DNA from: Melioribacteraceae bacterium
GTDB taxonomy: Bacteria; Bacteroidota; Ignavibacteria; Ignavibacteriales; Melioribacteraceae
DNA length: 8,360 bases
Assembly (NCBI GenBank): GCA_015486905.1
Contig: WFQV01000157.1
Span: 1 to 8,360, forward strand
Direction of reading: 5' to 3'
The translations under genes and the position numbers were made by a program. Positions within the stretch are counted from its first letter, which is position 1; every line of letters begins with the position of its first letter. Below are positions 1 to 7,138 of this stretch, one piece after another. Under the pieces are notes generated by a model. The model ran no database searches, was not told the origin of the DNA, and worked only from the letters and a program-made list of their open reading frames with translations.

Positions 1-1
1 A

Positions 2-31
2 ATTAATAGAGTGTTTACAACACTAATTAAT
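2..31. repeat. Imperfect inverted repeat upstream of dnaN
   Basis: Seen in sequence: the inner arms AGTGTT (10-15) and AACACT (19-24) are perfect complements around a 3-nt loop. The outer arms ATTAAT (2-7) and ATTAAT (26-31) also pair, separated from the inner stem by a small asymmetric bulge of 2 nt on the left and 1 nt on the right. There is no T-run after it, so it is not a textbook terminator. It overlaps the first base of the putative -35 box, so it could be an operator or a structural element of the origin region. Its function is not known to me. Confidence 0.4.
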
Positions 32-59
32 TGAAAGACAGCTCAATTTTTGGTATATT
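31..59 (+). promoter_or_regulatory. Putative sigma70-type promoter for dnaN (extended -10)
   Basis: A TTGAAA hexamer (31-36) lies 17 nt upstream of TATATT (54-59). The -10 box is preceded by TG in the extended -10 position (51-52). Spacing and both hexamers are close to the housekeeping consensus. It would give a short leader of about 30 nt before the dnaN start at 97. Caution: if the host is a Bacteroidota-type bacterium, its primary sigma factor may prefer a different consensus, and A+T-rich DNA throws up such matches by chance. Confidence 0.45.
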
Positions 60-96
60 TCTATATTAAAACTGATTAATATAAGGGGTAATTTTA

Positions 97-1227
97 ATGG
101 ACTTTAAGGTTAACAGTAAAGAGCTTGAAAATTTACTTTCTAAGATTTACCCGGCTATTCCTACAAAGACACCGATGTCTATTCTTGAATATTTTTACTT
201 TGAATTGAGCGAGGGTGTTTTAAACGTTTACGGAACTGATTTGGAAATATCTCTTAAAGCATCTATTTCAGTTTCTGCCGAAGGAAATTTCAAAGGGTTA
301 ATTCAGGCAAAAAGACTTTATGAATTAATAAGGTCTTTTAGAGAAACCACCGTTTATTTTCAAATAGAATATGACCATACACTTTACTTAGCCACTGATA
401 AAGGAAAGTACAAATTTGTTTATTTGGACACTGACGATTATCCCGAGATTCCATCTTTTCCAAGTGCAAATTCCGAAGAAGAAATTAAAGAAGTTATAAT
501 CAATGGTGATGAATTAAAATACTCACTTGAAAAAACTTCCTTTGCAATAAGCAAAGAAGAAATTCGTCCTGCAATGATGGGAATGCTTTTTGAATTTGAA
601 CCGGAAGGTTTGAGATTTGTAGCTACCGACGGACATCGTTTAATTAATCTGCTTGATAAAAACGTTAAACATAATTTTGAAGAGCAATATGTTGTTCCCG
701 AAAGGGCTATTTCCGTGCTTACAAAATTGTTGGATGAAAAAGATGTTAAAATATATTTGAACAAAACACACGTTTCATTTAAACTCAGCGATATCGAGCT
801 TATTAGTAGATTAATAGGTTACAAATATCCTGAATACAAAAATGTTATCCCTTTGGAAAACGAGTTTACGTTAAAAGTTAACAGGGAAGAACTTAACGAA
901 GCAATCAGAAGAATGCTTTTGTTTTCGGTTAGCGAAACGAGAAAAATTAAATTCTCTTTAATGAAGAACGAGATGGAAATTTCTGCAGAAGATATTGACA
1001 CCGGTGCTTCCGCTAATGAAAGTATGGAATGTGAATTTGACGGTGAGCCTATGGATATTGGCTTAAACGCCGCTTTCCTATCGGATGTTCTTAATCACCT
1101 TGCGCCTGAAGAAGAAGTAATTTTCAAAATTAACTCTCCGACAAAAGCAATTATTCTTTTACCGACGAAGGGAAAGGAGAATTTTGATTTGCTTATGTTG
1201 GTTATGCCAGTACGCTTAAATGCCTAA
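97..1227 (+). CDS. dnaN: DNA polymerase III subunit beta (sliding clamp)
   Basis: This 376-residue protein is the ring-shaped clamp that, as a dimer, encircles DNA and tethers the replicative polymerase and repair proteins. Its length fits the family (about 366-380). Three similar clamp domains are expected at roughly residues 1-120, 125-245 and 250-376. Visible family marks are the N-terminal MDFKVNSKELENLLSK helix, the ATDGHRL motif at residues 176-182 in domain 2, and the C-terminal MPVRL (370-374), which helps form the hydrophobic pocket for clamp-binding peptides. Here two extra residues (NA) follow it. The ATG at 97 is preceded by a Shine-Dalgarno-like AAGGGG (83-88) at 8 nt spacing, which supports this start. 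recF begins 3 nt after the stop. The putative promoter at 31-59 would drive it. No key region appears missing. Confidence 0.97.
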   Translation: MDFKVNSKELENLLSKIYPAIPTKTPMSILEYFYFELSEGVLNVYGTDLEISLKASISVSAEGNFKGLIQAKRLYELIRSFRETTVYFQIEYDHTLYLATDKGKYKFVYLDTDDYPEIPSFPSANSEEEIKEVIINGDELKYSLEKTSFAISKEEIRPAMMGMLFEFEPEGLRFVATDGHRLINLLDKNVKHNFEEQYVVPERAISVLTKLLDEKDVKIYLNKTHVSFKLSDIELISRLIGYKYPEYKNVIPLENEFTLKVNREELNEAIRRMLLFSVSETRKIKFSLMKNEMEISAEDIDTGASANESMECEFDGEPMDIGLNAAFLSDVLNHLAPEEEVIFKINSPTKAIILLPTKGKENFDLLMLVMPVRLNA

Positions 1228-1230
1228 AAA

Positions 1231-2349
1231 ATGTTTTTGAAAAAATTACAATTAATAAATTTTAGATTACATAAAAACAGTTCTTTGAATTTTTCTGATA
1301 ATTTGAATTTCATTGTCGGAGGAAACGGACAAGGAAAAACATCTCTTTTGGAAGCCGTTTATTATTTAACTACAACCAAAAATATGCTTGGGTTAAACGA
1401 TTTCGATGCGATAAATTTTAATGAAAATTATTTCGAAATAAATGGCGATTTCGAAGACCTCTCTAAAAATAACGTTAAAATATTTTTTTCTAAGGAAGTT
1501 AACAGAAAAAAAATCTTTTTGAACAATAAACCGGTAAATAAATCGTCGGAACTAATAGGAAAATTTCCGGTTGTAACATTAACACAAGCAGATCATTACG
1601 TTACATTCGGTGCTCCGAGCGAAAGAAGAAAGTTTATCGATGCCTCAATTTCTCAAGCAAGCGAAACTTATTTGAATATTTTACTTGAATACAATAGAAT
1701 TTTAAGGCAGAGATCATCGCTGTTAAACAAAATACGTGAATACTTCGACAAAAGTCTATCCGATGAACTGAACGCTTGGACGGAATCTTTGATTAAGTTG
1801 GGTTCTCAATTGGTTGAACATAGATTAAAATTTATTGGTGAGTTTAACGAATATTTAAAAAGTTCTTTTTACAAAATAATGAAAGACACCGAAATACCGG
1901 AAATAGATTACTCGTTCTTAGGTACTGAAAATCCGGAAGAAGTAGAGAAAAAGTTTTACGATGAAATAAGTAAAAAAAGGGACGATGAAATTCGTAGAGC
2001 ATCAAACTTAATAGGACCTCACCGTGACGATTTTATTTTTAAAATTAACAAACTTGAGCTTAAAAAATTTGGCTCACAGGGACAGCATAAAACATTTCAA
2101 TTGGCTTTACGTTTCGCACAATTTTTTTACTTAAAGAAGAAACTTTCCAAAACCCCAATTTTTTTAATGGATGATATTTTCGGTGAGCTCGATTCCTTTA
2201 GAGCAAAAAAAATTAGTGAGTATTTGAAAGAAATAGGACAGGCTTTTATTACTATTACTGATTTTACTAACTATGATAATCTTATTGACAGAGAGAACGA
2301 TTTGCTAATTAATGTAAGTAACGGTGTTTGCAGATATGTCGAAAATTAA
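1231..2349 (+). CDS. recF: DNA replication and repair protein RecF
   Basis: RecF is an SMC/ABC-type ATPase that acts with RecO and RecR to load RecA at single-strand gaps and restart stalled forks. The 372 residues match the usual length (about 360-375). The N-terminus MFLKKLQLINFRLHK is typical of RecF and supports the ATG at 1231. The Walker A motif GGNGQGKTS is at residues 30-38. The ABC signature GSQGQ is at 281-285. Walker B is FLMDD at 311-315, followed by the D-loop GELD at 318-321. The gene starts 3 nt after the dnaN stop and has no evident Shine-Dalgarno sequence, so translation is probably coupled to dnaN. It is very A+T-rich and carries several homopolymer runs of 7-8 bases. All nucleotide-binding motifs are intact, so it is likely functional. 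Confidence 0.96.
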   Translation: MFLKKLQLINFRLHKNSSLNFSDNLNFIVGGNGQGKTSLLEAVYYLTTTKNMLGLNDFDAINFNENYFEINGDFEDLSKNNVKIFFSKEVNRKKIFLNNKPVNKSSELIGKFPVVTLTQADHYVTFGAPSERRKFIDASISQASETYLNILLEYNRILRQRSSLLNKIREYFDKSLSDELNAWTESLIKLGSQLVEHRLKFIGEFNEYLKSSFYKIMKDTEIPEIDYSFLGTENPEEVEKKFYDEISKKRDDEIRRASNLIGPHRDDFIFKINKLELKKFGSQGQHKTFQLALRFAQFFYLKKKLSKTPIFLMDDIFGELDSFRAKKISEYLKEIGQAFITITDFTNYDNLIDRENDLLINVSNGVCRYVEN

Positions 2350-2617
2350 ATCCGTCGGACAAATTTTGGGTGAAGCAAGAGAGTTCGAGAAAATAAGAAC
2401 GACGGTTGAAAATACCTCTGTTGTAAAAGAGTTTAAAAATATTTTTCCCGAATTTAAGAAAGTTGTTAAACCCAAACGCGTGCAGTCAAAAACTCTTTTA
2501 CTTAGAGTGGAAGATTCCGTTTGGCGAAACGAACTGAATATTAACAAGAGAAAAATAATTGAAAAAATAAATAAACATTTTGGAAAAGAAATTATTAAGA
2601 ATATTAGATTTGTTTAG
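2336..2617 (+). CDS. DciA-like DUF721 protein (probable DnaB helicase-loading factor)
   Basis: A 93-residue protein of the DUF721 family, named DciA in bacteria that lack DnaC/DnaI-type loaders. Known members interact with the replicative helicase DnaB and help deliver it to the origin. Seen here: an N-terminal helical stretch (about 1-40, starting SKIKSVGQILGEA), then the family-like core VKPKRVQSKTLLLRVEDSVW at residues 44-63 with the conserved aromatic W63, then a basic helix (KRKIIEKINKHFG, 71-83) and the terminal IRF (90-92) common in this family. I choose the ATG at 2336, which overlaps recF by 14 nt. A GTG at 2324 would add four residues with no better ribosome site. No Shine-Dalgarno sequence is visible, suggesting coupling to recF. 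It is short and basic, as expected for the minimal domain. The assignment is by motif reading, not by search. Confidence 0.82.
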   Translation: MSKIKSVGQILGEAREFEKIRTTVENTSVVKEFKNIFPEFKKVVKPKRVQSKTLLLRVEDSVWRNELNINKRKIIEKINKHFGKEIIKNIRFV

Positions 2618-2627
2618 AAAAAGTAAT

Positions 2628-2633
2628 AGGTGA
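2628..2633 (+). promoter_or_regulatory. Ribosome binding site supporting the gyrB TTG start
   Basis: AGGTGA lies 4 nt before the TTG at 2638. The spacing is short. The overlapping GTG at 2630-2632 is out of frame with gyrB, and no in-frame ATG exists near the expected N-terminus; the first internal Met (residue 30) lies inside the conserved PAMYIGD motif. The site therefore supports TTG as the initiator. Confidence 0.6.
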
Positions 2634-2637
2634 AAAA

Positions 2638-4584
2638 TTGACCAAAGAACAAGCGCAGAAAAATTACACAGCTAAAAATATTAACGTACTCAAAGGCTTG
2701 GAAGCGGTTCGTAAAAGACCTGCAATGTACATCGGTGATGTTAGCTCGAGGGGGCTTCATCATCTTGTTAATGAAGTGGTTGACAACTCAATTGACGAAG
2801 CACTTGCGGGCTACAACGAAAAAATATTTGTTTCAATAAATAAAGACGGAAGCGTTACGGTTGAAGACAAAGGAAGAGGAATACCTGTAGATATGCACCC
2901 GGTAGAAAAACGCTCCGCACTTGAAGTGGTAATGACCGTCCTCCACGCAGGCGGTAAATTCGATAAAAACTCTTACAAAGTTTCGGGGGGACTACACGGC
3001 GTTGGGGTCTCTGTAGTAAATGCTTTGTCAGAATGGTGTAAGGTGGAAGTTAAAAGAGGCGGTAAAAAATATTTTCAGGAATATCATAAAGGAATGCCTG
3101 TAGAAGATGTGAAAAGTATTGGAACCGTAAAGCATGACGATACAGGCACCAAGGTTATATTCAAACCCGACCCGGAAATATTTAGAACTACGGAATTTAA
3201 ATTCAATATTTTAGCGGAAAGGATGAGAGAGCTTGCCTTCTTAAATAAGAACGTAACAATTAAAATAAAAGATGAAAGAGACGGTAGAGAAGAAACCTAC
3301 CATTACAAAGGCGGATTGCTTGAATTTGTAAAATACCTCGACGAAAAAAGAAACACGCTTCACAAACCCGTTTACATCGAAGGCGAAAAAGAAAACACAC
3401 CCGTAGAAATTGCTTTTGAATATACGGACAGTTATTCGGACAACATTCATTCCTATGTGAATAACATTAACACAATTGAAGGCGGTACACACCTCGTGGG
3501 ATTTAAAACAGCCCTTACGAGAACCTTTAACAATTATGCGGCAAAAAATAATTTAATTAAAGAAACCAAGAAAGGTAAAATCACATTAACCGGAGATGAT
3601 TTCCGCGAAGGGCTGACAGCCATTATTTCAATTAAAGTAATGGAACCGCAGTTTGAAGGACAAACAAAAACCAAATTGGGTAACAGCGAAGTTAAATCTA
3701 TTGTGGAGACAATAGTAGGTGAGAAATTAAACGATTATTTGGAAGAGCACCCTGCCGTTGCAAAAAAAATAATTGACAAGTGCATGCGAGCCGCGGAAGC
3801 GAGAGAGGCGGCAAGAAAAGCAAGAGACTTGATAAGAAGAAAAAACGCTCTCGATACGCTTCACCTGCCGGGTAAATTGGCCGATTGCTCAATTACCGAC
3901 CCCGAACATTGCGAAATTTACATTGTGGAAGGTGACTCGGCCGGCGGTTCGGCAAAACAAGGAAGGGACAGACGTTTCCAAGCAATACTTCCGATAAAAG
4001 GAAAAATTTTAAATGTTGAAAAGGCAAAAATGAATAAAATTTTGGAGAACAATGAAATTCAAGCAATTGTCTCTGCAATTGGTTCGGGAATAGGGGATGA
4101 CTTCGATTCTTCGAAATCCCGCTACGGCAAAATAATAATAATGACGGATGCCGACGTTGACGGAAGCCACATACGCACGCTACTGTTAACTTTCTTTTAC
4201 CGCTATATGAAAGAACTGATTGCCGAGGGGAAAGTTTACATTGCACAGCCACCTCTTTACAAAATTAAAAAAGGAAAAGAAGAACATTACGCCTTTGACG
4301 AAGAGGAAAGGGATAGAATATTAAAACGTTTCAAGACAAACGGAGACTTAACAGAAGACGGAACACCTAAAGGCGTTACAATTTCAAGGTACAAAGGTTT
4401 GGGTGAAATGAATCCCGAACAACTTTGGCAAACTACAATGAATCCCGAGTCCCGTACGGTGCTTCAAGTTACTCTCGAAGGAATTGAAACGGAAAAAACA
4501 TTCCAAACTCTGATGGGTGACGACGTTCTGCCGCGAAGAGAATGGATTGAAGAAAATGCTCAATATGCAAATCTTGATGTTTAA
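2638..4584 (+). CDS. gyrB: DNA gyrase subunit B
   Basis: The ATPase and TOPRIM subunit of gyrase, which with GyrA introduces negative supercoils. The 648 residues match the short GyrB form; the long insertion of the roughly 800-residue enterobacterial form is absent. The GHKL ATPase domain shows RKRPAMYIGD (25-34), the catalytic base E46, the Mg-binding N50, the adenine-contacting D77 in DKGRGIP (77-83), and the lid motif GGLHGVG (117-123). R140 matches the arginine tied to coumarin sensitivity (R136 in E. coli). The TOPRIM domain has EGDSAGG (431-437) with E431, and the metal-binding triad D504, D506, D508 in DADVDG. The C-terminal QLWQTTMNP segment is typical. Translation starts at TTG, supported by AGGTGA upstream. 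It lies 20 nt after the DciA-like gene and 28 nt before gyrA, so it is very likely cotranscribed. Distinction from ParE rests on overall similarity and pairing with a true GyrA. Confidence 0.97.
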   Translation: MTKEQAQKNYTAKNINVLKGLEAVRKRPAMYIGDVSSRGLHHLVNEVVDNSIDEALAGYNEKIFVSINKDGSVTVEDKGRGIPVDMHPVEKRSALEVVMTVLHAGGKFDKNSYKVSGGLHGVGVSVVNALSEWCKVEVKRGGKKYFQEYHKGMPVEDVKSIGTVKHDDTGTKVIFKPDPEIFRTTEFKFNILAERMRELAFLNKNVTIKIKDERDGREETYHYKGGLLEFVKYLDEKRNTLHKPVYIEGEKENTPVEIAFEYTDSYSDNIHSYVNNINTIEGGTHLVGFKTALTRTFNNYAAKNNLIKETKKGKITLTGDDFREGLTAIISIKVMEPQFEGQTKTKLGNSEVKSIVETIVGEKLNDYLEEHPAVAKKIIDKCMRAAEAREAARKARDLIRRKNALDTLHLPGKLADCSITDPEHCEIYIVEGDSAGGSAKQGRDRRFQAILPIKGKILNVEKAKMNKILENNEIQAIVSAIGSGIGDDFDSSKSRYGKIIIMTDADVDGSHIRTLLLTFFYRYMKELIAEGKVYIAQPPLYKIKKGKEEHYAFDEEERDRILKRFKTNGDLTEDGTPKGVTISRYKGLGEMNPEQLWQTTMNPESRTVLQVTLEGIETEKTFQTLMGDDVLPRREWIEENAQYANLDV

Positions 4585-4612
4585 TATTGTTGATTGAAAT
4601 TAAAGGAAAATT

Positions 4613-7096
4613 ATGGCTACTTTTTTTGAGAAAATAATACCTGTTGCTTTAGAAGATGAAATGAAAACCTCTTACATCGATTACGCAATGTCCGTAATTG
4701 TTGCAAGAGCTTTACCGGATGTTAGAGACGGCTTAAAACCGGTGCACCGCAGAGTTCTTTACGGAATGCACGAAATGGGAGTTAGCTGGAATAAACCATT
4801 TAAAAAATCGGCGAGAATCGTCGGTGAGGTGCTTGGTAAGTATCATCCGCACGGAGACAGCGCCGTTTACGACACGATGGTTAGAATGGTGCAGGATTTT
4901 TCGCTGCGCTATCCACTCGTTGACGGGCAAGGTAACTTCGGCTCGGTTGACGGAGATTCACAGGCGGCAATGCGTTACACCGAAACCAGACTTTCGCGAA
5001 TTGCCGAGGAAATGCTGAGGGACTTGGACAAGAACACGGTTGACTTTGTGCCAAACTTCGACGACTCTTTACAAGAGCCCACCGTATTACCCTCCTACAT
5101 TCCTAATCTTTTGGTTAACGGCTCAAGCGGTATTGCAGTTGGAATGGCTACAAATATTCCGCCGCACAACTTGGGTGAGATTATCGACGGTCTTGTGGCT
5201 TTAATTGAAAAACCCAAAATGAGCGACGAGGAACTGTTGAAATTAGTTAAAGCTCCGGATTTCCCTACCGGGGGAATAATTTACGGTTACGAAGGTGTGC
5301 GCGAGGCTTACCTTACGGGGCGCGGAAAAATTACAATTCGCGCAAAAGCAAATATTGAAATTCACAAGAACGAAAGAGCTACTATTGTAATCAGCGAACT
5401 TCCTTACCAAGTTAACAAAGCCAACTTAATTGAAAAAATTGCCGAGCTGGTTAAAAGCGGTAAAATATCGGAAATTACTAACGTGCGGGACGAATCCGAC
5501 AGAGACGGCTTACGCGTTGTAATTGAAATGAAAAGAGATGCACAGCCTACCGTAATTTTAAATCAACTTTACAAACACACACAAATGCAGGTTACTTTCG
5601 GTGTGATAATGCTTGCTTTGGTGAACGGCGTTCCGAAAGTACTTACACTACGCCAGGCAATGGAGTATTTTTTAGATCACCGTATGGACGTGCTTATTCG
5701 CAGAACAAAGTACCAATTGGAAGCTGCCGAGAAGCGCGCTCATATTTTGGAAGGCTACATTATTGCTCTCGACAATATCGACGAAGTGATTGAGATTATT
5801 AAAAAGTCACGGAATGTTGAAACAGCAAGACAAAATTTAATGCGCAGGTTTAAACTGTCCGAAATACAAGCGAAAGCAATTCTCGATATGCGTCTGCAAA
5901 GACTAACGGGACTGGAAAGAAAGAAAATTGAAGACGAGTACAAAGAGACGATTAAATTAATTGAAAGATTGAAAGGAATTTTAGAAAACGAGAAGAAGAG
6001 ATTTAAAATAATCAAAGACGAACTCATCGAAGTTAAAGAAAAATATGCCGACGATAGGCGTACTGAAATAGTATTCGACACGAAAGATTTTACGCTTGAG
6101 GATATTATTGCCGAAGAGGATGTTGTCGTAACTATATCCCACAGAGGATTTATTAAACGCTTCCCCGTTAGCGGTTACCGTCGTCAAGCTCGAGGCGGCA
6201 GAGGCGTTACCGGCGCCGGTACAAAGGACGACGACTTTATTGAACATATGTTCATTACCTCAACTCACAATTACATTATGTTCTTTACGGACAAAGGAAA
6301 AGTTTACTGGCTGAAGGTTTATGAAATTCCCGAAGGCGGAAGAGCCGCACGCGGGCGTTCGATAATCAACCTCATTCAAAAGGAAAAGGACGAAAATATT
6401 ACGGCATTTGTAGCCGTCAAAGAATTTTCGGACGACAAATATTTAATGATGGTTACCAAACGCGGGACGGTAAAAAAAACGGTTCTTTCCGCGTATTCGA
6501 ATGTTCGTAAAGGTGGAATAAATGCAATTAACCTTGTACACGGCGATAAGTTGGTAGAAGTTAAAATGACCGACGGTATTAACGATGTAATTATCGGCAC
6601 AAGGAACGGTTTGGCTATTAGATTTAATGAGAAAGACGTACGCAAAATGGGAAGAACGGCTACCGGTGTGAGAGGAATAAGACTTTCGCCCGATGACGAG
6701 GTAATAGGGTTTATTGTAATTCGCTCTGCCGACACACTGCTTGTGGTTACGGATAGAGGTTACGGCAAGCGTAGTAAAATTGCCGATTACCGCATTACGC
6801 ATCGCGGCGGCAAGGGAATTCTTACGGTTAAAACCGGTGAAAAAAACGGCAAATTAATTGCAATGAAGGAAGTCAACAATACCGATGAACTTGTGATTAT
6901 TTCTAACACGGGAATGGTAATTCGTCAAAGCGTTAAAGAAATTCGTGTGATGGGCAGAAACACACAAGGCGTAAGAGTAATTCGACTTCGTGAAGGCGAG
7001 ACAATTGCCGATATCGCCAAAGTTGTACGCGAAGAAATTGAATTTAATAAGGACAACAACGGCGACGATAAAGGACCACAAATCGACGGACTCTAA
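4613..7096 (+). CDS. gyrA: DNA gyrase subunit A
   Basis: The DNA breakage-reunion subunit of gyrase. At 827 residues it is close to the Gram-positive form (about 820). The winged-helix region carries the catalytic Y122 in AAMRYTETRL, which forms the covalent link to DNA. The quinolone-determining region reads HPHGDSAVYDT, with S83 and D87 matching the E. coli wild-type residues and numbering. A coiled-coil arm spans about residues 365-490. The GyrA box QARGGRG at 525-531 opens the beta-pinwheel C-terminal domain that wraps DNA, and it separates this protein from ParC. Repeated blade motifs are visible, for example GRTATGVRGIRL (680-691) and GRNTQGVRVIRL (781-792). A short acidic, low-complexity tail ends the protein. 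The start at 4613 has AAGGA (4603-4607) 5 nt upstream. The stop codon lies in the loop of a terminator hairpin. Confidence 0.98.
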   Translation: MATFFEKIIPVALEDEMKTSYIDYAMSVIVARALPDVRDGLKPVHRRVLYGMHEMGVSWNKPFKKSARIVGEVLGKYHPHGDSAVYDTMVRMVQDFSLRYPLVDGQGNFGSVDGDSQAAMRYTETRLSRIAEEMLRDLDKNTVDFVPNFDDSLQEPTVLPSYIPNLLVNGSSGIAVGMATNIPPHNLGEIIDGLVALIEKPKMSDEELLKLVKAPDFPTGGIIYGYEGVREAYLTGRGKITIRAKANIEIHKNERATIVISELPYQVNKANLIEKIAELVKSGKISEITNVRDESDRDGLRVVIEMKRDAQPTVILNQLYKHTQMQVTFGVIMLALVNGVPKVLTLRQAMEYFLDHRMDVLIRRTKYQLEAAEKRAHILEGYIIALDNIDEVIEIIKKSRNVETARQNLMRRFKLSEIQAKAILDMRLQRLTGLERKKIEDEYKETIKLIERLKGILENEKKRFKIIKDELIEVKEKYADDRRTEIVFDTKDFTLEDIIAEEDVVVTISHRGFIKRFPVSGYRRQARGGRGVTGAGTKDDDFIEHMFITSTHNYIMFFTDKGKVYWLKVYEIPEGGRAARGRSIINLIQKEKDENITAFVAVKEFSDDKYLMMVTKRGTVKKTVLSAYSNVRKGGINAINLVHGDKLVEVKMTDGINDVIIGTRNGLAIRFNEKDVRKMGRTATGVRGIRLSPDDEVIGFIVIRSADTLLVVTDRGYGKRSKIADYRITHRGGKGILTVKTGEKNGKLIAMKEVNNTDELVIISNTGMVIRQSVKEIRVMGRNTQGVRVIRLREGETIADIAKVVREEIEFNKDNNGDDKGPQIDGL

Positions 7097-7111
7097 TAAA
7101 GTCCGTTTTTT
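7086..7111 (+). terminator. Rho-independent terminator overlapping the gyrA stop
   Basis: A perfect 7-bp stem, ACGGACT (7086-7092) with AGTCCGT (7100-7106), encloses a 7-nt loop and is followed by an uninterrupted T-run (7106-7111), then ATTTT. The left arm encodes the last residues of GyrA and the TAA stop (7094-7096) lies in the loop. This ends the dnaN-gyrA run of genes and separates it from the PLP enzyme. Confidence 0.85.
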
Positions 7112-7138
7112 ATTTTAAATAAATAGAAAGGTAGAAAA

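Noticed and set aside
14..22. TTTACAACA as a possible DnaA box in the left gap
   Set aside because: It differs from TTATCCACA at three of nine positions and stands alone, so an origin call is not supported.
438..764. Minus-strand open frame opposite dnaN
   Set aside because: It is fully inside a well-supported gene, is rich in Ser/Ile as expected from the reverse complement, and has no recognisable motif.
2324..2335. GTG at 2324 as the start of the DciA-like gene
   Set aside because: It adds only FAD residues with no better ribosome site; the ATG at 2336 gives a normal family N-terminus.
3893..4252. Minus-strand open frame opposite the gyrB TOPRIM region
   Set aside because: The low-stop reading arises from the conserved gyrB coding sequence; no motif, start context or neighbour supports a gene.
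6376..6802. Two overlapping minus-strand open frames of 119 residues opposite gyrA
   Set aside because: They overlap each other in different frames inside the gyrA pinwheel coding region and show no family motif, so they are shadows.
7097..7138. Promoter for the PLP enzyme in the gap after gyrA
   Set aside because: The gap is A+T-rich but no -35/-10 pair with acceptable spacing is visible; only the ribosome site is clear.
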